Source of the DNA: Schistocerca nitens
Lineage: Eukaryota > Arthropoda > Insecta > Orthoptera > Acrididae
Direction of reading: 5' to 3'
Assembly: GCF_023898315.1 (NCBI RefSeq)
Contig: NC_064621.1
Span: 11,158,501 to 11,222,500, forward strand
Length of the DNA: 64,000 nucleotides
Within the stretch, counting starts at the first letter, position 1; each line of letters starts with the position of its first letter. Both the position numbers and the translations under genes were made by a program. This document shows, one piece after another, positions 51,220 to 63,690 of the stretch. Below the pieces are notes generated by a model. The model was not told where the DNA came from, ran no database searches, and saw only the letters and a list, made by a program, of their open reading frames with translations.

Positions 51220-54200
51220 TTAATTCCGATGCAATTTCTGTGTTTCATCGTCAATGGGAAGGTCCAATGTATACAGTAAACCTGCAGAGGTGCATCGGAG
51301 TGTAAAACTGGTGACGCTGTAAAGGCTCAAAGCATAGACAGTAGGAAGACTAAATCTTCCTGTACTGAAGTCGGTATTGTGTCTCTTATATTTAATTCCG
51401 ATGCAATTTCTGTGCTTCATCGTCACTGTGAAGGTCCAAGGGATACAGTGAACTTGCAGAGGTGCATCGGAATGTAAAACTGGTGACACAGGAAACGCTC
51501 AAAACATAGACAGTAGGAAGACTCAGTCTTCCTGTACTTAAGTCGGCATTGTGTCTCTTATATTTAATTCCGATGCAATTTCTGTGTTTCAACGACAATG
51601 GGAAGGTCCAATGGATACAGTAAACCTGGAGAGGTGCATCAGAATGTAAAACTGGTGACACAGGAAACGCTCAAAACACAGACAGTAGGAAGACTCAGTC
51701 TTCCTATTCTTAAGTCGTCATTGTGTCTCTAATATTTAATTCCGATGCAATTTCTGTGTTTGATCGTCACTGTGAAGGTCCAAGGGATACAGTAAACTTG
51801 CAGAGGTGCATCGGAATGTAAAACTGGTGACACAGGAAACGCTCAAAACATAGACAGTACTAAGACTCTGTCTTCCTGTACTTAAGCCGGCATTGTGTAT
51901 CTTATATTTAATTCCGATGCAATTTCTGTGTTTCATCGTCAATGGGAAGGTCCAAGGGTAAACAGTAAACCTGCAGATGTGCATCGGAATGTAAAACTGG
52001 TGACACAGGAAATGCTCAAAACATAGACAGTAGGAAGACTCAGTCTTCCTGTACTTAAGTCGGCATTGTGTCTCTTATATTTAATTCCGATGTAATTTCT
52101 GTGTTTCATCGTCAATGGGAAGGTCCAAGGGATACAGTAAACCTGCAGAGGTGCATCGGAATGTAAGACTGGTAACACAGGAAACGCTCAAAACATAGAC
52201 AGTACTAAGACTCTGTCTTCCTGCACTTAAGCCGGCATTGTGTATCTTATATTTAATTTCTATGCCATTTCTGTGTTTCATCGTCAATGGGAAGGACCAA
52301 GGGATACAGTAAACCAGCAGAGGTGCATCGGAATGTAAAACTGGTGACACAGGAAACGCTCATAACATAGAACGTAAGAAGACCCTGTTTTCTTGTACTT
52401 AAGTCGGCGTTGTGTCTCTTATACTTAATTCCGATGCAATTTCTGTGTTTCATCGTCAATGGGAAGGTCCAATGGATACAGTAAACCTGCAGAGGTGCAT
52501 CGGAATGTAAAACTGGTGACGCTGTAAAGGCTCAAAGCATAGACAGTAGGAAGACTAAATCTTCCTGTACTGAAGTCGGTATTGTGTCTCTTATATTTAA
52601 TTCCGATACAATTTCTGTGCTTGATCGTCACTGTGAAGGTCCAAGGGATAGAGTGAACTTGCAGAGGTGCATAGGAATGTAAAACTGGTGACACAGGAAA
52701 CGCTCAAAACATAGACAGTAGGAAGACTCAGTCTTCCTGTACTTAAGTAGGCATTGTGTCTCTTATATTTAATTCCGATGCAATTTCTGTGTTTCATCGT
52801 CAATGGGAAGGTCCAAGGGTAAACAGTAAACCTGCAGAGGTGCATCGGAATGTAAAACTGGTGCCACAGGAAACGCTCAAAGCATAGACAGTAGGAAGAC
52901 TCAGTCTTCCTGTTCTTAAGTCCGCATTATGTCTCTTATATTTAATTCCGATGCAATTTCTGTGTTTCATCGTCAATAGGAGGTCCAAGGGATACAGTAA
53001 ACCTGCAGAGGTGCATCGGAAAGCAAAACTGATCACACAGGAAACGCTCAAAACATAGACAGTAGGTAGACTCCGACTTCCTGTACTTAAGTCGGCATTG
53101 TGTCTCTTATATTTAATTCCGCTGCAATTTCTGTGTCTCATCGTCAATAGGAAGGTTCAAGGGATACAATAAACCTGCAGATGTGCATCGGAATGTAAAA
53201 CTGGTGCACAGGAAACGCTCAAAACCGAGACACTACTAATACTCAGTCTTCCTCTACTTAAGTCGGCATAGTGTCTCTTACATTTAATTCCGATGTAATT
53301 TCTGTGTTTCATCGTCACCGTGAAGGTCCAATGGATACAGTAAACCAGCAGAGGTGCATCGGAATGTAAAACTGGTGACACAGGAAACGCTCGAAACACA
53401 GACCGTAAGAATACTCAGTTTTCTAGTACTTAAGTCGGCGTTGTTTCTCTTATATTTAATTCAGATGCAATTTCTGTGTTTCATCGTCAATGGGAGGGTC
53501 CAATGGATACAGTAAACCTGCTGAGGTGCAACGTAATGTAAAACAGGTGACACAGGAAACGCTCAAATCATAGACCGTAAGAATACTCAGTTTTCTTGTA
53601 CTTAAGGCGGCGTTGTGTCTCTTATATTTAATTCCGATGCAATTTCTGTGTTTCATCGTCAATGGGAAGGTCCAATAGATACAGTAAACCTGCAGAGGTG
53701 CATCGGAATGTAAAACTGTTGACACAGGAAACGCTCAAAACATAGACAGTAGGAAGACACAGTCTTCCTATTCTTAAGTCGGCATTGTGTCTCTAATATT
53801 TAATTCCGATGCAATTTCTGTGTTTCATCGTCAATGGGAAGGTCCAATGGATACAGTAAACCTGGAGAGGTGCATCGGAATGTAAAACTGGTGACACAGG
53901 AAACGCTCAAAACACAGACAGTAGGAAGACTCAGTCTTCCTTTTCTTAAGTCGGCATTGTGTCTCTAATATATAATTCCGATGCAATTTCTGTGTTTGAT
54001 CGTCACTGTGAAGGTCCAAGAGATACAGTAAACTTGCAGAGGTGCATCGGAATGTAAAACTGGTGACACAGGAAACGCTCAAAACATAGACAGTACGAAG
54101 ACTCAGTCTTCCTGTACTTAACTCGACATTGTGTCTCTTATATTTAATTCCGATGCAATTTCTGTGTTTCATCGTCAATGGGAAGGTCCAAGGGTAAACA

Positions 54201-55457
54201 GTAAACCTGCAGAGGTGCATCGGAATGTAAAACTGGTGACACAGGAAACGCTCAAAACATAGACAGTAGGAAGACTCAGTCTTCCTGTTCTTAAATCTGC
54301 ATTGTGTCTCTAATATTTAATTCCGATGCAATTTCTGTGTCTCATCGTCAGTAGGAAGGTCCAATAGATACAGTAAACCTGGAGAGGTGCATCGGAATTT
54401 AAAACTGGTGACACAGGAAATGCTCAAAACATAGACAGTAGGAAGACTCAGTCTTCCTGTACTTAAGTCGGCATTGTGTCTCTTATATTTAATTCCGATG
54501 TAATTTCTGTGTTTCATCGTCAATGGGAAGGTCCAAGGGATACAGTAAACCGGCAGAGGTGCATCGGAATGTAAGACTGGTATCACAGGAAACGCTCAAA
54601 ACATAGCAAGTAGTAAGACTCTGTCTTCCTGTATTTAAGCCGGCATTGTGTATCTTATATTTAATTTCTATGCCATTTCTGTGTTTCATCGTCAATGGGA
54701 AGGTCCACGGGATACAGTAAACCTGCACAGGTGCATCGGAATGTAAAACTGGTGACACAGGAAACGCTCAAACCATAGACCGTAAGAAGATCCAGTTTTC
54801 TTGTACTTAAATCGGCATTGTGTCTCTTATACTTAATTCCGATGCAATTTCTGTGTTTCATCGTCAATGGGAAGGTCCAATGGATACAGTAAACCTGCAG
54901 AGGTGCATCGGAATGTAAAACTGGTGACGCTGTAAAGGCTCAAAGCATAGACAGTAGGCAGACTAATTCTTCCTGTACTGAAGTCGGTATTGTGTCTCTT
55001 ATATTTAATTCCGATGCAATTTCTGTGCTTGATCGTCACTGTGAAGGTCCAAGGGATACAGTAAACTTGCAGAGGTGCATCGGAATGAAAAACTGGTGAC
55101 ACAGGAAACGCTCAAAGCATAGACAGTAGGAAGACTCAGTCCTCGTGTTCTTAAGTCGGCATTGTGTCTCTAATATTTAATTACGATGCAATTTCTGTGT
55201 TTCATCGTCAACGGGAAGGTCAAAGGGATACAGTAAACCTGCAGAGGTGCATCGGAATGTAAAACTGCTGACACAGGAAACGCTCAAAATATAGACCGTA
55301 TGAAGACTAAATCTTCCTGTACTGAAGTCGGTATTGTGTCTCTTATATTTAATTCCGATGCAATTTCTGTGCTTCATCGTCAATGGGAAGGTCCAAGGGA
55401 TACAGTAAACCTGTAGAGGTGCATCGGAATGCAAAACTGATCACACAGGACACGCTC

Positions 55458-55467
55458 AAAAAAAAAA
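55458..55467 (+). repeat. A10 tract in a right-flank monomer
   Basis: Same subtype as at 1310 and 4066 (ATGCAAAACTGATCACAC, then 10 A), but followed by GACCGTAAGAAG. It is about 51 kb from the nearest relative; none is seen in the core or in the 15-mer block. Confidence 0.95.
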
Positions 55468-56290
55468 GACCGTAAGAAGACTCAGTTTTCTTGTACTTAA
55501 GTCGGCGTTGTGACTCTTACTTTTCATTCCGATTCAATTTCTATGTTTCATCGTCAATGGGAACGTCCAATGGATACAGTAAACCTGCAGAGGTGCATCG
55601 GAATGTAAAACTGGTGACACAGGAAACGCTCAAAACATAGACAGTAGGATGACTCAGTCTTCCTGTTCTTAAGTCGGCATTGTGTCTCTAATACTTAATT
55701 CCGATCTAATTTCTGTGTTTCATTTTCAATGGGAAGGTCCAATGTATACAGTAAACCTAGAGAGGTGCATCGGAATGTAAAACTGGAGACACAGGAAACG
55801 CTCAAATCATACACAGTACTAAGACTCAGTCGTCCTGTACTTAAGTCGGCATTGTGTCTCTAATATATAATTCCGATGCAATTTCCGTGTTTCATCGTCA
55901 ATGGGAAGAACCAAGGTATACAGTAAACCTGCAGAGGTGCATCGGAATGTAAGACTGGTGACACCGGAAACGCGCATTCCCCTAGACAGGAGGAAGAATC
56001 AGACTTCCTGTACTTAAGTCGACATTGTGTATCTAATATTTAATTCCGATGCAATTTCTGTGTTTCATCGTCAATGGGAAGGTCCAAAGTATACAGTAAA
56101 CCTAGGGAGGTGCATCGGAATGTAAAACTGTGGACACAGGAAACGCTCAAAACATAGACAGTACTAAGACTCAGTCGTCCTGTACTTAAGTCGGCATTGT
56201 ATCTCTAATATTTAATTCCGATGCAATTTCCGTGTTTCATCGTCAATGGGAAGGTCCAAGGGATACAATAACCCTGCAGAGGTGCATTGG
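55468..56290. repeat. Segment repeated 7.4-7.6 kb downstream, first copy
   Basis: Contains unusual monomers with GTGACTCTTACTTTTCATTCC (55510-55530), CCGATCTAATTTC (55701), CAGTCGTCCTG (55828) and GATACAATAACCC (56262). The same series appears at 63034-63690, with one monomer fewer. Confidence 0.85.
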
Positions 56291-58059
56291 AATGTAAAAC
56301 TGGTGACATAGGAAACGCTCAAAACATAGACAGTACTAAGACTCAGTCTTCCTGTACTTAAGTCGGCATTCTGTCTCTTATATTTAATTCCGATGCAATT
56401 TCTGTGTTTCATCGTTACTGTGAAGGTCCAACGGATACAGTAAACCTGCAGAGGTGCATCGTAATGTAAAACTGCTGACACAGGAAACGCTCAAAACAAA
56501 GACCGTAAGAATACTCAGTTTTCTTGTACTTAAGTCGGCGTTGTGTCTCTTATATTTAATTCCGATGCAATTTCTGTGTTTCATCGTCATTGGGAAAGTC
56601 CAATGGATACAGTAAACCTGCAGAGGTGCATCGGAATGTAAAACTGGTACCACAGAAAACGCTCAAATCATAGATAGTAGGAATACTCAGTCTTTCTGTT
56701 CTTAAGTCGGCATTGTGTCTCTTATATTTAATTCCGATGCAATTTCTGTGTTTCATCGTCAATGGGAAGGTCGAAGGGATACAGTAAACCAGCAGAGGTG
56801 CATCGGAATGTAAAACTGGTGACACAGGAAACGCTCAAAGCATAGACAGTTGGAAGACTCCGACTTCCTGTACTTAAGTCGGCATTGTGTCTCTTATATT
56901 TAATTCCGATGCAATTTCTGTGTCTCATCGTCAATAGGACGGTTCAAGGGATACAATAAACCTGCAGATGTGCATCGGAATGTAAAACTGGTGCACAGGA
57001 AACGCTCAAAACAGAGACACTACTAAGACTCAGTCTTCCTCTACTTAAGTCGGCATAGTGTCTCCTACATTTAATTCCGATGTAATTTCTGTGTTTCATC
57101 GTCACCGTGAAGATCCTATGGATACAGTAAACCTGCAGAGGTGCATCGGAATGTAAATCTGGTGACACAGGAAACGCTCGAAACACAGACCGTAAGAATA
57201 CTCAGTTTTCTAGTACTTAAGTCGGCGTTGTTTCTCTTATATTTAATTCCGATGCAATTTCTGTGTTTCATCGTCAATGGGAGGGTCCAATGGATACAGT
57301 AAACCTGCTGAGGTGCAACGTAATGTAAAACAGGTGACACAGGAAACACTCAAATCATAGACCGTAAGAATACTCAGTTTTCTTGTACTTAAGGCGGCGT
57401 TGTGTCTCTTATATTTAATTCCGATGCAATTTCTGTGTTTCATCGTCAATGGGAAGGTCCAATGGATACAGTAAACCGGCAGAGGTGCATCGGAATGTAA
57501 AACTGGTGACACAGGAAACGCTCAAAACATAGACAGTAGGAGGCACAGTCTTCCTATTCTTAAGTCGGCATTGTGTCTCTAATATTTAATTCCGATGCAA
57601 TTTCTGTGTTTCATCGTCAATGGGAAGGTTCAATGGATACAGTAAACCTGGAGAGGTGCATCGGAATGTAAAACTGGTGACACAGGAAACACTCAAAACA
57701 CAGACAGTAGGAAGACTCAGTTTCCTATTCTTAAGTCGGCATTGTGTCTCTAATATTTATTTCCGATGCAATTTCTGTGTTTGATCGTCACTGTGAAGGA
57801 CCAAGGGATACAGTAAACTTGCAGAGGTGCATCGGAATGTAAAACTGGTGACACAGGAGACGCTCAAAACATAGACAGTACGAAGACTCAGTCTTCCTGT
57901 ACTTAAGTCGGCATTGTGTCTCTTATATTTAATTCCGATGCAATTTCTGTGTTTCATCGTCAATGGGAAGGTCCAAGGGTAAATAGTAAACCTGCAGAGG
58001 TGCATCGGAATGTAAAACTGTAGACACAGGAAACGCTCAAACATAGACAGTAGGATGAC

Positions 58060-60200
58060 TCAGTCTTCCTCTTCTTAAGTCTGCATTGTGTCTCTAATAT
58101 TTAATTCCGATGCAATTTCTGTGTCTCATCGTCAGTAGGAAGGTCCAATAGATACAGTAAACCTGGAGAGGTGCATCGGAATTTAAAACTGGTGACACAG
58201 GAAATGCTCAAAACATAGACAGTAGGAAGACTCAGTCTTCCTGTACTTAAGTCGGCATTGTGTCTCTTATATTTAATTCCGATGTAATTTCTGTGTTTCA
58301 TCGTCAATGGGAAGGTCCAAGGGATACAGTAAACCTGCAGAGGTGCATCGGAATGTAAAACTGGTGACACAGGAAACGCTCAAACCATAGACCGTAAGAA
58401 GATCCTGTTTTCTTGTACTTAAGTCGGCATTGTGTCTCTTATACTTAATTCCGATGCAATTTCTGTGTTTCATCGTCAATGGGAAGGTCCAATGGATACA
58501 GTAAACCTGCAGAGGTGCATCGGAATGTAAAACTGGTGACGCTGTAAAGGCACAAAGCATAGACAGTAGGAAGACTAAATCTTCCTGTACTGAAGTCGGT
58601 ATTGTGTCTCTTATATTTAATTCCGATGCAATTTCTGTGCTTGATCGTCACTGTGAAGGTCCAAGGGATACAGTAAACTTGCAGAGGTGCATCGGAATGT
58701 AAAACTGGTGACACAGTTAACGCTCAAAGCATAGACAGTAGGAAGACTCAGTCTTCCTGTACTTAAGTCGGCATTGTGGCTCTTATATTTAATTCCAATG
58801 TAATTTCTGTGTTTCATCGTCAATGGGAAGGTCCAAGTGATACAGTGAACCTGCAGAGGTGCATCGGAATGTAAGACTGGTAACACAGGAAACGCTCAAA
58901 ACTTAGACAGTACTAAGGCTCTGTCTTCCTGTACTTAACCCGGCATTGTGTATCTTATAGTTAATTTCTATGCCATTTCTGTGTTTCATCGTCAATGGGA
59001 AGGTCGAAGGGATACAGTAAACCTGCAGAGGTGCATCGGAATGAAAAACTGGTGACGCAGGAAACGCTCAAAATATAGACCGTAAGATGACTAAATCTTC
59101 CTGTACTGATGTCGCTATTTTGTCTCTTATATTTAATTCCGATGCAATTTCTGTGCTTGGTCGTCACTGTGAAGGTCCAAGGGATAGAGTAAACTTGCAG
59201 AGGTGCATCGGAATGTAAAACTGGTGACACAGGAAACGCTCAAAGCATAGACAGTAGGAAGACTCAGTCTTCCTGTACTTAAGTCGGCATTGTGTCTCTT
59301 ATATTTAATTCCAATGTAATTTCTGTGTTTCATCGTCAATGGGAAGGTCCAAGTGATACAGTGAACCTGCAGAGGTGCATCGGAATGTAAGACTGGTAAC
59401 ACAGGAAACGCTCAAAGCTTAGACAGTACTAAGGCTCTGTCTTCCTGTACTTAACCCGGCATTGTGTATCTTATATTTAATTTCTATGCCATTTCTGTGT
59501 TTCATCGTCAATGGGAAGGTCCAAGGGATACAGCAAACATGCAGAGGTGCATCGGAATGTAAAACTGGTGTCACAGGATACGTTCAAAACATAGACAGTA
59601 GGAAGACTCAGTCCTCGTGTACTTAAGTCGGCATTGTGCCTCTTATATTTAAATCCGATGCAATTTCTGTGATTCATCGTCAATGGGAAGGTCCAATGGA
59701 TGCAGTAAACCTGCAGAGGTGCAACGGAATGTAAAACTGGTGACACAGGAAACGCTCAAAGCATAGACAGTAGGAACACACAGTCTTCCTGTACTTAAGT
59801 CGCCATTGTGTCTCTTATATTTAATTCCGGTGGAATTTCTCTGTATCATCGTCATTGTGAAGGTCCAAAGGATACAGTAAACCTGCAGATGTGCATCGGA
59901 ATGTAAAACTGGTGACACAGGAAACGCTCAAAGAATAGACAGTAGGAAGGCTGAGTCTTCCTGTACATAAGACGTCATTGTGTCTCTTATATTTAATTCC
60001 AAAGCAATTGCTGTGTTTCATCGTCACTGTGAAGGTCCAAGGGATACAGTAAACCTGCAGAGGTGCATCGGAGTGTAAAACTGGTGACACAGGAAACGCT
60101 CAAAACATAGACAGTAGGAAGACTCAGTTTTCCTGTACTTAAGACGTCATTGTGTCTTTTATATTCAATTCCGATTCAATTTCTCTGTTTCATCATCAAT
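58060..60200. repeat. Local duplication in right flank, first copy
   Basis: Matches 60640-62955. The offset is 2580 bp (15 monomers) up to about 58960 and 2752 bp (16 monomers) after that. Shared rare markers are CAGTAGGAAGGTCCAATAG (58132/60712), CTTAACCCGGC (58934/61514), GCAATTGCTG (60003/62755) and TTTATATTCAATTCC (60158/62910). Inside the first copy, a hexamer-scale echo places 58617-58886 and 59133-59402 three monomers apart. Confidence 0.88.
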
Positions 60201-60639
60201 GGGAAGGTCCAATGGATACAGTAAACCTGCAGAGGTGCATCGGAATGTAAAACTGGTGACACAGGAAACGCTCAAAACATAGACAGTAGGAAGACACAGT
60301 CTTCCTATTCTTAAGTCGGCATTGTGTCTCTAATATTTAATTCCGATGCAATTTCTGTGTTTCATCGTCAATGGGAAGGTTCAATGGATACAGTAAACAT
60401 GGAGAGGTGCATCGGATTGTAAAACTGGTGACACAGGAAACACTCAAAACACAGACAGTAGGAAGACTCAGTTTTCCTGTACTTAAGACAACATTGTGTC
60501 TTTTATATTCAATTCCGATTCAATTTCTCTGTTTCATCATCAATGGGAAGGTCCAATGGATACAGTAAACCTGCAGAGGTGCATCGGAATGTAAAACTGG
60601 TGACACAGGAAACGCTCAAAACATAGACAGTAGGAAGAC

Positions 60640-62955
60640 TCAGTCTTCCTCTTCTTAAGTCTGCATTGTGTCTCTAATTTTTAATTCCGATGCAATTTCT
60701 GTGTCTCATCGTCAGTAGGAAGGTCCAATAGATACAGTAAACCTGGAGAGGTGCATCGGAATTTAAAACTGGTGACACAGGAAATGCTCAAAACATAGAC
60801 AGTAGGAAGACTCAGTCTTCCTGTACTTAAGTCGGCATTGTGTCTCTTATATTTAATTCCGATGTAATTTCTGTGTTTCATCGTCAATGGGAAGGTCCAA
60901 GGGATACAGTAAACCTGCAGAGGTGCATCGGAATGTAAAACTGGTGACACAGGAAACGCTCAAACCATAGACCGTAAGAAGATCCTTTTTTCTTGTACTT
61001 AAGTCGGCATTGTGTCTCTTATACTTAATTCCGATGCAATTTCTGTGTTTCATCGTCAATGGGAAGGTCCAATGGATACAGTAAACCTGCAGAGGTGCAT
61101 CGGAATGTAAAACTGGTGACGCTGTAAAGGCTCAAAGCATAGACAGTAGGAAGACTAAATCTTCCTGTACTGAAGTCGGTATTGTGTCTCTTATATTTAA
61201 TTCCGATGCAATTTCTGTGCTTGATCGTCACTGTGAAGGTCCAAGGGATACAGTAAACTTGCAGAGGTGCATCGGAATGTAAAACTGGTGACACAGGAAA
61301 CGCTCAAAGCATAGACAGTAGGAAGACTCAGTCTTCCTGTACTTAAGTCGGCATTGTGTCTCTTATATTTAATTCCAATGTAATTTCTGTGTTTCATCGT
61401 CAATGGGAAGGTCCAAGTGATACAGTGAACCTGCAGAGGTGCATCGGAATGTAAGACTGGTAACACAGGAAACGCTCAAAACTTAGACAGTACTAAGGCT
61501 CTGTCTTCCTGTACTTAACCCGGCATTGTGTATCTTATATTTAATTTCTATGCCATTTCTGTGTTTCATCGTCAATGGGAAGGTCCAAGGGATACAGTAA
61601 ACCAGCAGAGGTGCATCGGAATGTAAAACTGGTGTCACAGGATACGTTCAAAACATAGACAGTAGGATGACTCAGTCCTCGTGTTCTTAAGTCGGCATTG
61701 TGTCCCTAATATTTAATTACGATGCAGTTTCTGTGTTTCATCGTCAATGGGAAGGTCGAAGGGATACAGTAAACCTGCAGAGGTGCATCGGAATGTAAAA
61801 CTGGTGACGCAGGAAACGCTCAAAATATAGACCGTAAGATGACTAAATCTTCCTGTACTGATGTCGGTATTTTGTCTCTTATATTTAATTCCGATGCAAT
61901 TTCTGTGCTTGATCGTCACTGTGAAGGTCCAAGGGATAGAGTAAACTTGCAGAGGTGCATCGGAATGTAAAACTGGTGACACAGGAAACGCTCAAAGCAT
62001 AGACAGTAGGAAGACTCAGTCTTCCTGTACTTAAGTCGGCATTGTGTCTCTTATATTTAATTCCAATGTAATTTCTGTGTTTCATCGTCAATGGGAAGGT
62101 CCAAGTGATACAGTGAACCTGCAGAGGTGCATCGGAATGTAAGACTGGTAACACAGGAAACGCTCAAAACTTAGACAGTACTAAGGCTCTGTCTTCCTGT
62201 ACTTAACCCGGCATTGTGTATCATATATTTAATTTCTATGCCGTTTCTGTGTTTCATCGTCAATGGGAAGGTCCAAGGGATACAGTAAACCTGCAGAGGT
62301 GCATCGGAATGTAAAACTGGTGTCACAGGATACGTTCAAAACATAGACAGTAGGAAGACTCAGTCCTCGTGTACTTAAGTCGGCATTGTGCCTCTTATAT
62401 TTAAATCTGATGCAATTTCTGTGATTCATCGTCAATGGGAAGGTCCAATGGATGCAGTAAACCTGCAGAGGTGCAACGGAATGTAAAACTGGTGACACAG
62501 GAAACGCTCAAAGCATAGACAGTAGGAACACACAGTCTTCCTGTACTTAAGTCGTCATTGTGTCTCTTATATTTAATTCCGGTGGAATTTCTCTGTTTCA
62601 TCGTCATTGTGAAGGTCCAACGGATACAGTAAACCTGCAGATGTGCATCGGAATGTAAAACTGGTGACACAGGAAACGCTCAAAGAATAGACCGTAGGAA
62701 GGCTGAGTCTTCCTGTACATAAGACGTCATTGTGTCTCTTATATTTAATTCCAAAGCAATTGCTGTGTTTCATCGTCACTGTGAAGGTCCAAGGGATACA
62801 GTAAAACTGCAGAGGTGCATCGAAATGTAAAACTGGTGACACAGGAAACGCTCAAAACATAGACAGTAGGAAGACTCAGTTTTCCTGTACTTAAGACGTC
62901 ATTGTGTCTTTTATATTCAATTCCGATTCAATTTATCTGTTTCATCATCAATGGG
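60640..62955. repeat. Local duplication in right flank, second copy with one extra monomer
   Basis: Carries an additional monomer at about 61541-61712 (ATTTCTATGCC start, GGTGTCACAGGATACG, GTGTCCCTAATATTT). This accounts for the change of offset from 2580 to 2752 bp. The tail to about 62955 matches the first copy. Confidence 0.88.
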
Positions 62956-63033
62956 AAGGTCCAAGGGATACAGTAAACCTGCAGAGGTCCGTCGGAATGT
63001 AAAACTGGTGACACAGGAAACGCTCAAAACATA

Positions 63034-63690
63034 GACCGTAAGAAGACTCAGTTTTCTTGTACTTAAGTCGGCGTTGTGACTCTTACTTTTCATTCCGATT
63101 CAATTTCTATGTTTCATCGTCAATGGGAACGTCCAATGGATACAGTAAACCTGCAGATGTGCATCGGAATGTAAAACTGGTGACACAGGAAACGCTCAAA
63201 ACATAGACAGTAGGATGACTCAGTCTTCCCGTTCTTAAGTCGGCATTGTGTCTCTAATATTTAATTCCGATCTAATTTCTGTGTTTCATCGTCAATGGGA
63301 AGGTCCAATGTATACAGTAAACCTAGAGAGGTGCATCGGAATGTAAAACTGGTGACACAGGAAACGCTCAAATCATAGACAGTACTAAGACTCAGTCGTC
63401 CTGTACTTAAGTCGGCATTGTGTCTCTAATATTTAATTCCGATGCAATTTCCGTGTTTCATCGTCAATGGGAAGGTCCAAGGTATACAGTAAACCTGCAG
63501 AGGTGCATCGGAATGTAAAACTGTGGACACAGGAAACGCTCAAAACATAGACAGTACTAAGACTCAGTCGTCCTGTACTTAAGTCGGCATTGTATTTCTA
63601 ATATTTAATTCCGATGCAATTTCCGTGTTTCATCGTCAATGGGAAGGTCCAAGGGATACAATAACCCTGCAGAGGTGCATCGGAATGTAA
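63034..63690. repeat. Segment repeated from 55468-56290, second copy, then hybrid
   Basis: Offset 7566 bp at the left and 7393 bp at the right, a difference of one monomer (the diverged one near 55975). At about 63690 the monomer switches to GGTGTCACAGGATACG. From there to 64000 it follows 62314-62624 at a 1376-bp offset (8 monomers). Confidence 0.85.
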
